NCBI GenBank assembly: GCA_017459075.1
Contig: JAFUDQ010000002.1
Location: 1 to 44,637, forward strand
DNA: 44,637 nucleotides
Direction of reading: 5' to 3'
DNA from: Bacteroidales bacterium
GTDB taxonomy: Bacteria > Bacteroidota > Bacteroidia > Bacteroidales > UBA932
Part shown: positions 34,899 to 43,245 of the stretch, one piece after another
Layout of the letters: every line of letters starts with the position of its first letter
Numbering within the stretch: position 1 is the first letter of the stretch
Translations under genes and position numbers: made by a program
The notes under the pieces: generated by a model
Told to the model about the DNA's origin: nothing
What the model saw: the letters and a program-made list of their open reading frames with translations, nothing else
Database searches by the model: none

Positions 34899-35954
34899 CT
34901 AAATAATAGTAATTTCTCCTTTTAGGTTTTTCTCCATAAGTTCCTTAACCTTTTCATTATCAGCAGTCTTACCCATTAAATGGAATAATTTTGCAAGACA
35001 GCTTTCCGTCGTGGAATCGTATCCGTTAATCACTCCTGCACGCTGCAAAGCCTTTCCTGTGGCGTAGATGCTCATGTCCACGGTGCCGGACAGGCACTGG
35101 GTCACATTGACCAGGATTTTGCCCGATGCGGCCGCCTCTGAGACGATATCCGTGAACCAGCCTTTGGCCGGGGCGTTGCCTGCTCCGTAGGTCTCAAGAA
35201 TCACAGCCCTTGACTCCTTCCCGCACAAAATGTGACGGACTACTTCCTTTGTAATTCCCGGATGCAACTTTAGGATGGAAACCCTTGTGTCAAGTTCTGT
35301 ATCCACTTTTAAAGGAGTGCCCTCCTTTGGCGCCTTCATTATGTACTCCTTGTTGTACTTGATGTTGATGCCGGCCTGCGCGAGCGGGGGATAGTTGGGG
35401 GAGCGGAAAGCGCTGAACTCTTCTGAATTCACTTTTACGCTGCGGTTTCCCCTCATCAGCAGGGAATTGAAATACACACATACTTCCGGCACCATCGGCC
35501 TTCCGTCACTGTCTTTTGCCGATGCAATCTCTATCGCAGAGATGAGATTCTCTTTGCCGTCGGTCCGCGGTACTCCTACCGGCAGCTGGCTTCCGGTAAA
35601 GATGACAGGCTTGCCAAGGTCTCCCAGCATGAAACTTAGGGCCGATGCTGAATAGGCCATCGTGTCAGTGCCGTGCAGTACGATGAAACCGTCGTAGCTG
35701 TCATAGCTGTCCCTTATCAGGGATGCCAGCTTCTGCCACATGGAGGGCTCTACGTCGGAAGAATCGATCAGCGGGTCAAACGTATGGGTCTGGATGTTCA
35801 CGGAGAACTGCTTGATTTCCGGTACCTGCATGGCTATCTGGCTGAAATCGAAAGGCTTGAGCGTTCCTTCCTCAAGATCTTGTTTCATTCCGATGGTGCC
35901 TCCCGTATAAATCAGGAGCAGCGAGGCTTTGTTATTCTCTGTCATAGTCTTCAT
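34899..35954 (-). CDS. Asparaginase (type I)
   Basis: 351 aa. The catalytic threonines are Thr20 in TGGTIGM and Thr96 in the HGTDT motif (94-98). No signal peptide is visible, so it is the cytoplasmic type, which hydrolyses asparagine to aspartate and ammonia. The start ATG overlaps the tatD stop codon (ATGA), indicating translational coupling. It is last in the dprA-tatD-ansA run. Confidence 0.93.
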   Translation of the reverse strand: MKTMTENNKASLLLIYTGGTIGMKQDLEEGTLKPFDFSQIAMQVPEIKQFSVNIQTHTFDPLIDSSDVEPSMWQKLASLIRDSYDSYDGFIVLHGTDTMAYSASALSFMLGDLGKPVIFTGSQLPVGVPRTDGKENLISAIEIASAKDSDGRPMVPEVCVYFNSLLMRGNRSVKVNSEEFSAFRSPNYPPLAQAGINIKYNKEYIMKAPKEGTPLKVDTELDTRVSILKLHPGITKEVVRHILCGKESRAVILETYGAGNAPAKGWFTDIVSEAAASGKILVNVTQCLSGTVDMSIYATGKALQRAGVINGYDSTTESCLAKLFHLMGKTADNEKVKELMEKNLKGEITII

Positions 35955-36724
35955 AGTGAAAACAATTCCGTTGCACTGGCTGTGGTCGCCTCTGCAACTT
36001 CTTCTATATCAATTCCTTTTATTTCTGCAATCTTTGCGGCTACGATGGGGATGTAAGCCGGCTCATTCCTTTCCCCGCGGTGCGGAACCGGCGGCAAGTA
36101 GGGAGAATCTGTCTCCAGAAGAATACTTTCCAGCGGAATGTCCTTAACTGCAACCGCAAGTTTTGAATTCTTGTATGTGAGGACTCCTCCGATGCCGACT
36201 TTCCAGTCTCCGTATTTCTGAAGTCTCTTGAATGTTTCATAGCTGCCGCTGAATGCGTGGATGTTCCCCCTGACTCCAAGGTGAGAGCATTCGTCCATTA
36301 TTTTGAAAAAGTCCTCCGTAGCGTCCCTAAGATGAATATTAACCGGAAGGCCAAGCTTCGCTGCAAGCTCCATCTGGTAGCGGAAAGCCAGCTTCTGCTC
36401 CTTTTCAAACTCTGTAGACCAGTGATAATCAAGGCCGATTTCTCCCAGTGCTACGGTTTCCGGGCCGATGGCTTCTTCTGCAAGGGCCATCTCCTTTTCC
36501 CAGTTTTTGTCCACCGAACCGGGGTAAAGGCCTATCATGTGATACATGACTTTGGGATATTCTTTGCACAGGGCAAGTGCAGCCGCCCTTTCACTGCTGT
36601 CTACATCAGGATGAATGATTTTGAATACTCCGGCTGCGGCAGCGCGTGCAACAGCCGCCGGGGCGTCTGTGGCAAAGGCCTCATCGCTAAGATGGGCATG
36701 CGTATCTATGAATCTCAAAGACAT
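35951..36724 (-). CDS. tatD: TatD-family metal-dependent hydrolase
   Basis: 257 aa from MSLRFIDTHAHL. Longer in-frame starts overlap the end of dprA and add non-family sequence, so they are rejected. Metal ligands: His9 and His11 (DTHAHLSD), Glu in GEIGLDYHW, His in NIHLRD, His in GNIHAFSG, Asp in LETDSPYLPP. TatD proteins are Mg-dependent DNases of the amidohydrolase fold. A TATCTTTG box ends only 5 nt before this ATG. The stop overlaps ansA. Confidence 0.94.
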   Translation of the reverse strand: MSLRFIDTHAHLSDEAFATDAPAAVARAAAAGVFKIIHPDVDSSERAAALALCKEYPKVMYHMIGLYPGSVDKNWEKEMALAEEAIGPETVALGEIGLDYHWSTEFEKEQKLAFRYQMELAAKLGLPVNIHLRDATEDFFKIMDECSHLGVRGNIHAFSGSYETFKRLQKYGDWKVGIGGVLTYKNSKLAVAVKDIPLESILLETDSPYLPPVPHRGERNEPAYIPIVAAKIAEIKGIDIEEVAEATTASATELFSL

Positions 36725-36729
36725 CTTTG

Positions 36730-36737
36730 CAAAGATA
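36730..36737 (-). promoter_or_regulatory. -7 promoter element of tatD, possible leaderless start
   Basis: Minus-strand TATCTTTG ends 5 nt before the tatD ATG and lies 8 nt beyond the dprA stop. A start site at the usual distance would fall at or within about 3 nt of the ATG. Confidence 0.5.
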
Positions 36738-36744
36738 GCAAATA

Positions 36745-37905
36745 TTACTGAAAATTGTTCTTTGCAGAGCAATTCCCAAGCAAATCTACGAAAATAAGCC
36801 CTTCGGATTCCAAAAGCGACAGTATTCCCGACACTTGTCCTATCCCGGCTTCCAGGGTGGCGCATATTTCTTCTTTGGAGATTCCCCTTTTCCTTCGGAT
36901 GAGCTTAAGGACGTTTTCCGCCATCTCAGAGTCTTCCGGCGGGAACAGGCCCTCCGGTATAGGCAGGGGCATGTCCCTGATTCCCTTGAAGCTCCTTTTT
37001 GAACAGAGACCCAGTTTGTCCAGAAGGTCCCTCGGCGTAAGTATCAGCCCGGCTTTGTTGTCTGCTATCAGCTTGTTGCAGCCCCCTGAACGGACGTCGT
37101 CAATTTTCCCCGGCAGGGCGTAAATGTCCCTGCTGTAAGAGAAAGCCAGGGCTGCGGTGCTCATCCCTCCGCCCTTGACCCGCGACTCAATAAGGATAGT
37201 GGCGTCGGAAAGGCCGGCTATAATCCGGTTCCTCCTGAGGAAATTTTGGGCGGCCGGAACGGTGCCCGGCGGATAGTCCGTTACCAGTGCGCTACCGGGA
37301 GAGGCCGCAATCCTGTCTGCATCAAAGGTGTGCATCCTTGGATAAACCAAATCTATCCCGGTTGCCATGACGGCAATCGTGGGACTCCCGTATTCCAGGG
37401 CAGTCTTATGGGCGATGATGTCCGTCCCAAGGGCCAGCCCGCTTACAATTGCGGGGATGTTTGTACATGAGCACATGGCCGATGTAAGCTTCTGGCACCA
37501 TTCCATGCCATAATGGCTGATGTCCCTTGTGCCCACGACGGCGATGTACGGCCTCTTCCGGAAGATTTCCTCCGGAGCGGAGTCGCTCCTGATATAAAGG
37601 CCCATTGGAGCATCCCCGCATTCAAGGAGCAGGGGAGGAAAGGCCTCGTCAGTTACTCCAAGGAAATAACTGCCTTTTTCCGCCAGGCCTTCCAGCTCCC
37701 TTGCGGAATAATCCAGCCCTGCCATGTCAAGGCCGGACGGGGGCTCGGTCCCAAGAAGGGAACGCAGTTCTGCCGTTTTCATGGTGAATACGTCATAAGC
37801 GTTTCCCGTGTACTCCAGAAGATGGTGACCAGCTACCGGATTAAAGCCTAATACACGTCCCAGCTGGCAGCATGCGATGGTTTCTTTTGTGAAATTGATG
37901 TTCAT
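36745..37905 (-). CDS. dprA: DNA-processing protein DprA
   Basis: 386 aa. An N-terminal helix-hairpin region (about 1-70), the Rossmann-like DprA domain with GTRDISHYG, SGLALGTD, the NFLRRNRIIAGLSDATIL segment and KGGGMSTA, and a C-terminal winged-helix domain (about 310-386). It protects incoming single-stranded DNA and loads RecA in transformation; in non-competent bacteria its role is less clear. No other competence genes are here. It leads the dprA-tatD-ansA unit. Confidence 0.94.
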   Translation of the reverse strand: MNINFTKETIACCQLGRVLGFNPVAGHHLLEYTGNAYDVFTMKTAELRSLLGTEPPSGLDMAGLDYSARELEGLAEKGSYFLGVTDEAFPPLLLECGDAPMGLYIRSDSAPEEIFRKRPYIAVVGTRDISHYGMEWCQKLTSAMCSCTNIPAIVSGLALGTDIIAHKTALEYGSPTIAVMATGIDLVYPRMHTFDADRIAASPGSALVTDYPPGTVPAAQNFLRRNRIIAGLSDATILIESRVKGGGMSTAALAFSYSRDIYALPGKIDDVRSGGCNKLIADNKAGLILTPRDLLDKLGLCSKRSFKGIRDMPLPIPEGLFPPEDSEMAENVLKLIRRKRGISKEEICATLEAGIGQVSGILSLLESEGLIFVDLLGNCSAKNNFQ

Positions 37906-37955
37906 CTTGCAAAAATTTTTTCTGCAAGTTAGTGCACATCATCGGTCCGAAAAAC

Positions 37956-37984
37956 AAAAAGTGGCTCGACATGAACCACTTTTT
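37956..37984 (-). terminator. Terminator of queA
   Basis: 9-bp stem (37956-37964 with 37976-37984), 11-nt loop, and a minus-strand T tract (TTTTTGTTTT). It follows queA on the minus strand, before dprA. Confidence 0.75.
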
Positions 37985-38021
37985 TACGAATCTTATGAAA
38001 ATTTTTACGAATCTTATGAAA
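37981..38021. repeat. Tandem TTTTTACGAATCTTATGAAA repeat
   Basis: Two exact 20-bp copies (37981-38000 and 38002-38021) 21 bp apart, i.e. two helical turns. The TTTTTACGAATCTTAT core also occurs at 43210-43225 and 44139-44154 in the repeat units near the right end. Confidence 0.85.
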
Positions 38022-38055
38022 CGTGATAAAAAGCCACTATGATTTTTTATCGTTT

Positions 38056-39105
38056 CTATATAATAAGCATCGCATCACCGTAAGGGCCGAAGCGATAACC
38101 TTCCTTAAGGGCTTCCTCATAAGCCTTCATAACCTTCTCATATCCGCCGAAGGCTGCAACTGACATCAGCATGGTAGAGCAGGGAAGATGGAAGTTGGAA
38201 ACGATGGAGGTAGGAATGCAGAAACGGTAGGGAGGGAAGATGAACTTGTTGGTCCAGCCGTCGTAAGGCTTCACCTCATCGTTGGTGGTAACATAGGTCT
38301 CAAGACCGCGGATAACAGTTGCGCCTACAGCCAGCACCTGGTGTCCTGCAGCCTTTGTATTATTAATAAGGTCTGCAGTCTCCTGGGTGATGATAAGCCT
38401 TTCGGAATCCATCTTGTGCTTGGAAAGGTCTTCAACATCCACTTTGCGGAAGTGGCCAAGGCCCATGTGCATGGTAATGAAGGTCTTGTTGATGTCTTTC
38501 AAAATCATGCGGTTGAAAAGCTCGCGACTGAAGTGGAGTCCTGCTGCAGGAGCGGAAACTGCGCCTTCATGCTTGGCGAAGATGGTCTGGAAGTTCTCTT
38601 TGTCTTCCGGAGTGGGCTTGGGTTTGACAAACCTTAGGATAGGGGTCTCTCCAAGGCTGTACAGGGTCTCCTTGAACTCATCGTAAGGACCGTCATAAAG
38701 GAACCTCAGGGTACGGCCGCGGGAAGTGGTATTGTCAATTACCTCTGCAACAAGGCTCTCGTCTTCTCCGAAGTAGAGTTTGTTTCCAATTCGGATTTTG
38801 CGGGCCGGGTCAACGATTACGTCCCAGAGCCTCTGCTCGCGAGCGAGCTCACGAAGCAGGAATACTTCAATATCGGCTCCGGTTTTCTCTTTCTTGCCAT
38901 AAAGACGGGCGGGGAAAACCTTGGTGTCATTAAGCACGAAGGTGTCGCCTTTTCCGAAGTAATCGATGATATTCTTGAAAATCTTGTGTTCTATTTCTCC
39001 GCTGTCCTTGTGAAGAACCAGAAGGCGGCATTCGTCACGCCATCTTGTGGGCTCGGATGCAATCCTGTCTGCCGGCAGATTGAAGTTGAATTGAGATAGT
39101 TTCAT
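38056..39105 (-). CDS. queA: S-adenosylmethionine:tRNA ribosyltransferase-isomerase
   Basis: 349 aa from [11 protein letters not shown], the usual QueA start (8 residues shorter than the longest frame). Conserved blocks: [53 protein letters not shown] and [12 protein letters not shown]. It adds the epoxycyclopentanediol moiety in queuosine biosynthesis. Monocistronic, with the terminator at 37956-37984 downstream. Confidence 0.96.
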   Translation of the reverse strand: MKLSQFNFNLPADRIASEPTRWRDECRLLVLHKDSGEIEHKIFKNIIDYFGKGDTFVLNDTKVFPARLYGKKEKTGADIEVFLLRELAREQRLWDVIVDPARKIRIGNKLYFGEDESLVAEVIDNTTSRGRTLRFLYDGPYDEFKETLYSLGETPILRFVKPKPTPEDKENFQTIFAKHEGAVSAPAAGLHFSRELFNRMILKDINKTFITMHMGLGHFRKVDVEDLSKHKMDSERLIITQETADLINNTKAAGHQVLAVGATVIRGLETYVTTNDEVKPYDGWTNKFIFPPYRFCIPTSIVSNFHLPCSTMLMSVAAFGGYEKVMKAYEEALKEGYRFGPYGDAMLII

Positions 39106-39189
39106 ATACGTTTTTTTATCCGCATCCAACAGGGGTGCGTATTATATTATACGGCAAAAACCGGGAATTGTTTCAATGGACCCTGCTTT

Positions 39190-39801
39190 TTACAGGCTTC
39201 GGAATACTTCAAGTATTGAAGGATAGGTGTTTTTGAGGAAGGGAGGGAGGCTTGAGCGTGCCACCCAGGCGGCTTTTGTTATGTCCTCTTCCTTCTGGGG
39301 CACAAGGTCTACAGGGTCATTGTACAGCATGTCATACCACCAGGTATGTTTCAGGTGCCATATATTGTTGCGGAAATAGCAATGGTCCGTTATGCAGATG
39401 AGTTTCCTGAGGGTCAGGTTTTCTACTCCGGTCTCTTCCTCCACTTCCCTGAGGGCGGTGGTGCGGATGTCTTCTCCCGGCTCCTGGTGCCCCTTGGGAA
39501 GGTCCCAGAGTCCGTCGCGGCGGATAAGCAGGAAGTCCCCGCGCCTGTTGGAGACAAGGCCTCCGGCGGCGTTTACTTCGCGGAATTCAGAGCAGAGCCT
39601 GCGGTAAATCTCTTCCTCCTGCCTTCCGTCCGTGGGAATGTAAATGCGGGCCAGCGTTGCTGAAGCCTCAAACATGCCTACAAGTGCGTGTATGTCAATT
39701 TTCTCCCCGATATGGAATTCAACGGAGTTGGGGTCGGCTAGCAGGGCCTCGTTCTCACGGCATATAACAATACACCTCTTTTCAAAATATATTTTGTGCA
39801 T
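39190..39801 (-). CDS. Nudix hydrolase
   Basis: 203 aa from MHKIYFEKRC; the frame runs on upstream, but that part crosses the divergent promoters. An N-terminal region of about 75 residues of unknown fold precedes the Nudix domain, whose box is complete: Gly104, Glu110, Arg118, Glu119, Glu122, Glu123 and Gly125 in the GX5EX7REUXEEXGU pattern. It hydrolyses a nucleoside diphosphate linked to another group; the substrate is not predictable. It is divergent from the SRPBCC gene. Confidence 0.92.
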   Translation of the reverse strand: MHKIYFEKRCIVICRENEALLADPNSVEFHIGEKIDIHALVGMFEASATLARIYIPTDGRQEEEIYRRLCSEFREVNAAGGLVSNRRGDFLLIRRDGLWDLPKGHQEPGEDIRTTALREVEEETGVENLTLRKLICITDHCYFRNNIWHLKHTWWYDMLYNDPVDLVPQKEEDITKAAWVARSSLPPFLKNTYPSILEVFRSL

Positions 39802-39815
39802 CGGCGCTATTTTCG

Positions 39816-39823
39816 TACATTTG
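39816..39823 (+). promoter_or_regulatory. -7 promoter element of the SRPBCC-methyltransferase-TPR operon
   Basis: TACATTTG matches TAnnTTTG, 35 nt before the ATG at 39859. It lies inside the leader of the divergent Nudix transcript. Confidence 0.6.
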
Positions 39824-39833
39824 TTGGACAATG

Positions 39834-39841
39834 CAAATATA
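39834..39841 (-). promoter_or_regulatory. -7 promoter element of the Nudix gene
   Basis: Minus-strand TATATTTG, 32 nt before the Nudix ATG at 39801. It lies downstream of the opposing -7 box, so the two transcripts overlap at their 5' ends. Confidence 0.6.
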
Positions 39842-39858
39842 TATCTTTTTTCGGGAAT

Positions 39859-40296
39859 ATGGCAGTATTTGAGAGTAAACACGGAATAGTTTCCAGGGCT
39901 CCTTATGAGCTTTATATGGCTTTTGTGGACATGCGTAACTTCGTAAATTTCCTTCCTCCGGACAAGAAGGAAGGCGTTACGGCAGACTATGACAGCATTC
40001 ACGCCACCGTCCAGGGCTTCCCTATAGGGGTTAAAATTACAGAGAGGCGTCCTTATTCGCTGATTTCACTGGCAGACGACGGCGCTCCGTTCAGCTTTTC
40101 TGCTGAAATCAGTTTCGATGCTGCCGGAGGAGACCCGGGAAAGACTGATTTCCATATCAAGGTTGAGGCTGACCTCAATTTCATGATGAAGATGCTTATC
40201 GGTAGCAAACTTAAGGAGGCTCTTGACAAGGCTGTCGATTCACTTGTCGAGATGTCTGAAAAGTATCCTTCCGGATATACCGGCCCCATCGCATAA
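39859..40296 (+). CDS. SRPBCC (START-like) family protein
   Basis: 145 aa from MAVFESKHGIVSRAP; the longer frame back to 39796 covers the promoter. The helix-grip pattern (a strand with ESKHG, two helices with MAFVDMRNFVNFLPP, antiparallel strands, and a long C-terminal helix with LDKAVDSLVEM) is typical of SRPBCC proteins that bind hydrophobic ligands. Specific function unknown. Its TAA is followed immediately by the ATG of the methyltransferase. Confidence 0.8.
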   Translation: MAVFESKHGIVSRAPYELYMAFVDMRNFVNFLPPDKKEGVTADYDSIHATVQGFPIGVKITERRPYSLISLADDGAPFSFSAEISFDAAGGDPGKTDFHIKVEADLNFMMKMLIGSKLKEALDKAVDSLVEMSEKYPSGYTGPIA

Positions 40297-41619
40297 ATGA
40301 GGGAGGAATTTAAACAGTTGCTGTCGGAATCCGTTGGCCCTGAAGCCGCTTCCGTCGTGCTGGATGCCTTGGAAGAGGCTCCGGCTGTTTCCGTGCGGCT
40401 GAATCCGGCTAAGTATCCGGCCACGCAGTGGCCCGGGGCTGCGGGACAGGTTCCATGGAACGAAAACGCCTTTTTCCTTGCGGAGCGTCCGGCTTTTACC
40501 CTTGACCCTCTTCTTCACGGTGGAGCCTATTACGTGCAGGATTCGTCGGCGATGTTCCCGGGACGTCTTTTCCGCGAGATTCTGCCTTTGGTAAAAGCGG
40601 AGGGGCATCTTCGGATTCTTGACCTTTGCGCCGCCCCCGGTGGAAAGACTACCGATATACTGTCTTCCCTTGACGGCTTGGATTACCTGCTGGTTTCCAA
40701 CGAGATTTCATCGTCCCGCGTAACCGTCCTTTGTGACAATGTGGCCCGCTGGGGCGAATCCCGGGTTTCCGTTACATCGGCAGACCCTGCCGCCTTCGCT
40801 CCGATTGAGGGCTTTTTTGATATAATTGTGGCCGATGTCCCTTGTTCCGGGGAAGGGATGTTCCGCAAGGACCCTGAGGCGCTTCGGCAGTGGTCCCCGG
40901 ACAATGTTGCTCTTTGTCAGGCCCGTCAGAGGAGGATTCTGTCCGATGTCTGGCCGTCTCTTCGTGAGGGCGGAATCCTGATTTACTCCACCTGTACATT
41001 CAATCATCTTGAGAATGATGACAATGTCCGGTGGATATCGGAAAGTCTTGGTGCTGAGGTACTTAACGCTAACTTGAATTATTCCGGCGTGCTCAAGACA
41101 GAGGCCGGATTCGCCCTGCTCCCTGGCTTTGTCAGGGGAGAGGGGCAGTACTGCGCCGCTTTGCGTAAGACATCGGCAACATCGGCAATAAAAATAAAAA
41201 AGAATTCCTTAAGGCCGGAGGCTCGGAATGTCTGGTTGGACGGAGATTTCACCGTTGTCAGGAAAGGGGAGTTGCTTTGCGCTCTGCCTCAGGCGTTGGT
41301 GGCAGATGCCGCCGTCCTTGAGCGCTTGAAGCCTCTTCGCACCGGGACAGCCGTCGGTACGGAGAAGGGTAAGGATTTTATTCCGCATGCAGACCTTGCT
41401 TTGGCAAGATGTTTGTCACAGAATGCTTTTGCCCGGTACGATGTTTCTTTGGATACGGCTCTGGCCTTCCTTCACAAGGAGAGTTTTTCTGCGGCCGATG
41501 CTCCCAGGGGATATCTGCTGGTAACATACAAGGGTTTGCCGCTTGGTTTTGTTAAGAACCTTGGAAACCGTTGCAATAATCTTCTGCCTCAGGGCCGGAG
41601 AATCAGAATGGACTTATGA
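40297..41619 (+). CDS. NSUN/RsmF-type RNA cytosine-C5 methyltransferase
   Basis: 440 aa. The SAM motif I LDLCAAPGGKTTD (109-120) has a catalytic-type PC at 182-183 (DVPCSGEGMF) and the nucleophile Cys233 in STCTFN. The C-terminal part (about 300-440) resembles the PUA-like tail of RsmF (NLGNRCNNLLPQGRRI). It methylates a cytosine in rRNA, most likely 16S; the exact position cannot be told. The ATG directly follows the SRPBCC stop, and its stop overlaps the next gene's start (ATGA). Confidence 0.9.
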   Translation: MREEFKQLLSESVGPEAASVVLDALEEAPAVSVRLNPAKYPATQWPGAAGQVPWNENAFFLAERPAFTLDPLLHGGAYYVQDSSAMFPGRLFREILPLVKAEGHLRILDLCAAPGGKTTDILSSLDGLDYLLVSNEISSSRVTVLCDNVARWGESRVSVTSADPAAFAPIEGFFDIIVADVPCSGEGMFRKDPEALRQWSPDNVALCQARQRRILSDVWPSLREGGILIYSTCTFNHLENDDNVRWISESLGAEVLNANLNYSGVLKTEAGFALLPGFVRGEGQYCAALRKTSATSAIKIKKNSLRPEARNVWLDGDFTVVRKGELLCALPQALVADAAVLERLKPLRTGTAVGTEKGKDFIPHADLALARCLSQNAFARYDVSLDTALAFLHKESFSAADAPRGYLLVTYKGLPLGFVKNLGNRCNNLLPQGRRIRMDL

Positions 41620-42557
41620 AGAAATTGAATGTTATTATTTGCGGCCTTGTTTTGGCTGCCACTGTGCTGCCTGCGGCAGCCCAGACTACTGATACCAGGG
41701 AAAGTTATCAGGAAAGATATGAGCGTATGGTTCAGAAGGGCGGTGCCTCCGGCCTCGGTATAGAAACTCTTCTTAACAGGTGGCTGGCTGATTATCCTGA
41801 TGACGCTGACGCCCTTCTTGGGAAATTCCTATATTATTATTCAAAGTCGCAGTCTTCGCAGGTTGTGGCAAAGGAACAGAAGAAGTTTCTTGGTCAGGAG
41901 CCTGTCCTTTCCCTTGCGGACAGCCTTGGAAAGGTTTCTTATTATTTTGAGGAGCTGTTTTATGACGAGGCCTTGTTCAGCCGCGCCTTAAGGGAGGCGG
42001 ACAAGATGATTCGTACATATCCTGACAGGATTGATCTTCGTTTTTACAAGATTGCCGCCCTTACGGGATATGAGAAGGAGAACCCGGACCAGGCTGTGGC
42101 GGAGCTTCGCGGCCTTATTGATTATAATGCAATGCAGCATCCGGAGTGGACTCATCCGGAGTATCAGGTTACGGATGATTTCTTTGTGGCTGCCATCCAG
42201 GAGTATTGCGTTACATTCTACAGGTATGGTACCCCGGCTTCTCATGAGGCTTTCAGGGTTCTGGCACAGAGAATGTTGGACTATTATCCGGACAACATCA
42301 TTTTCCTGAATGACATGGGTTCCTACTATTTTGCTGTCAAGAAGGATGAGAAGAGCGCCCTCAAATATTACAGCAGGGTCCTTAAGCTCAAGAAAGACGA
42401 CAATACCGCTATCCGCAGCTGCATTCTCATGTACCGTACTTCCAAGAATGTCAAGCAGGAGAAGAAGTATCTCGAGATGATGGCCAAATACGGAGAGTCG
42501 GAGTCTGACCGCAAATCTTCCCAGGTCCGCCTTGACTACCTGAACGGTAAAAAGTAA
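41616..42557 (+). CDS. Exported TPR-repeat protein, function unknown
   Basis: 313 aa. Signal peptide with an AxA-type cleavage site (about 1-22, PAAAQ). The mature protein is helical with TPR-like pairs (for example LFSRALREADKMIRTYPDRIDLRFYK split over 130-160, and EKSALKYYSRVLKLKKDD near 260). Such proteins usually mediate protein contacts in the periplasm or at the outer membrane. Start and previous stop overlap by 4 nt, so translation is coupled. The gene is followed by a strong hairpin. Confidence 0.82.
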   Translation: MKKLNVIICGLVLAATVLPAAAQTTDTRESYQERYERMVQKGGASGLGIETLLNRWLADYPDDADALLGKFLYYYSKSQSSQVVAKEQKKFLGQEPVLSLADSLGKVSYYFEELFYDEALFSRALREADKMIRTYPDRIDLRFYKIAALTGYEKENPDQAVAELRGLIDYNAMQHPEWTHPEYQVTDDFFVAAIQEYCVTFYRYGTPASHEAFRVLAQRMLDYYPDNIIFLNDMGSYYFAVKKDEKSALKYYSRVLKLKKDDNTAIRSCILMYRTSKNVKQEKKYLEMMAKYGESESDRKSSQVRLDYLNGKK

Positions 42558-42575
42558 TCTCCTTCCCCCACGTTC

Positions 42576-42624
42576 AAAGGCTGTGTGCATGGGAAACTTA
42601 CGCTCCCATACACACAATCCTTTT
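42576..42624 (+). terminator. Terminator after the TPR gene
   Basis: 13-bp stem (42582-42594 with 42604-42616, one G-T pair) and a 9-nt loop. The flanking AAAGG can pair with CCTTTT, and the hairpin ends in a short T run. It closes the SRPBCC-methyltransferase-TPR operon. Confidence 0.82.
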
Positions 42625-42660
42625 CACTCCGCAATGCCCCCGCACTCACCACCCCCCCCC

Positions 42661-42738
42661 TGTCATTTCGACCGAAGCGGAGAAATCCATTACCAGTACC
42701 CTCCACTGTTATTCCGAGCGAAGTCGAGGAATTTCTGC
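42661..42738. repeat. Interspersed GTCATTTCGACCGAA / GTTATTCCGAGCGAAG repeats
   Basis: Two copies of a short intergenic repeat lie at 42661-42689 and 42708-42738. The second matches 43746-43776 almost exactly (GTCATTCCGAGCGAAGTCGA core), and the first resembles in reverse the units at 330-418. A nine-C run (42652-42660) precedes the first. Repeats with this core are widespread between genes in Bacteroidetes. Confidence 0.8.
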
Positions 42739-42772
42739 AAAAGGAGGCCAGCCCATTGCTGAGTTGGCCTCC
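42739..42772 (-). terminator. Terminator of the 56-aa ORF (unit A)
   Basis: 8-bp stem (42743-42750 with 42765-42772), 14-nt loop, and TTTT on the minus strand, 28 nt after the ORF stop. Confidence 0.7.
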
Positions 42773-42800
42773 CTGATACCGTCGGTCGAAGAGAAGAAGG

Positions 42801-42971
42801 CTATTCGGAGATATCGACAGTGACTATCTTGCGTCCCTCAACGCATCGATAGTGTGTGCGGACTCTCACGACTTTGCCATCGCAGTTGCGCTTGTGCGCT
42901 CTTACTTTGATAAGTTTGTGAGCCTCTTGCTCTAAGTACAGACTCACCTTCAAGCTGGTTTGTTTTTTCAT
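42801..42971 (-). CDS. Small basic protein with two VRxHxR motifs, function unknown
   Basis: 56 aa, not matching any named family I know. It begins MKKQTSLKVSLYLEQEAHKL and carries VRAHKR (23-28) and VRTHYR (38-43) separated by a GKVV turn, then KIVTVDISE. Pairs of V-x-x-H-x-R motifs around a Gly-Lys turn occur in many small phage and plasmid proteins by my recollection. Support for a real gene: a good upstream promoter, a terminator right after the stop, and a second copy of the 5' half in unit B with changes concentrated in residues 5-13. No Shine-Dalgarno. Confidence 0.6.
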   Translation of the reverse strand: MKKQTSLKVSLYLEQEAHKLIKVRAHKRNCDGKVVRVRTHYRCVEGRKIVTVDISE

Positions 42972-43060
42972 TGGATTATTATTGTGGATAGTGTAAAAAA
43001 CAACCTTGGAGGGTAAGAAGTACCCCGACGGTAGCCAAAATGTATTTCTTTGATTTAATT

Positions 43061-43090
43061 AAGGCATTTCAGTGAGGGCTGAAATGCCTT
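43061..43090. promoter_or_regulatory. Conserved leader hairpin of unit A
   Basis: 11-bp perfect stem (43061-43071 with 43080-43090), 8-nt loop, identical in unit B (43991-44001 with 44010-44020). Read on the plus strand it ends in TTTTT and looks like a terminator. Read on the minus strand it sits in the leader between promoter and small ORF. Which strand uses it is unclear. Confidence 0.65.
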
Positions 43091-43134
43091 TTTAGACCTA
43101 TCCACATCCCCTTGGGGGGAGAATAATCACATCG

Positions 43135-43166
43135 CAAAGGTATCAATTATTCCGACAACTCCAAAA
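43135..43166 (-). promoter_or_regulatory. Promoter of unit A
   Basis: Minus strand: TTTTG (43162-43166), 19-nt spacer, TACCTTTG (43135-43142), a full match to the Bacteroidetes promoter. It is about 165 nt upstream of the small ORF and identical in unit B. Confidence 0.75.
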
Positions 43167-43245
43167 CAAATGTGGCGAAATGCCCGGATATGTGGTGAAA
43201 TACGAAAGATTTTTACGAATCTTATTATTTTACAAAAAAGACACC

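Larger units (their letters stand above)
42708..43245 (-). repeat. Tandem unit A: promoter, structured leader, small ORF, terminator
   Basis: About 540 bp, reading on the minus strand. Order: TTTTTACGAATCTTAT motif, promoter (43135-43166), leader hairpin (43061-43090), small hairpin GGGTA/TACCC, 56-aa ORF (42801-42971), terminator (42739-42772) and the GTTATTCC repeat. A second, partly deleted copy lies about 930 bp to the right (43746-44174). The leader and promoter are nearly identical between copies. Confidence 0.8.

Noticed and set aside
37956-38050. Tandem 20-bp repeats as a CRISPR array
   Set aside because: Only two copies with a 1-bp gap between them; no spacers and no cas genes.
42651-42660. 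Run of nine C as a phase-variation tract
   Set aside because: It lies after a terminator in a non-coding area and is not inside or directly upstream of an ORF or promoter I can support, so there is no gene to switch.
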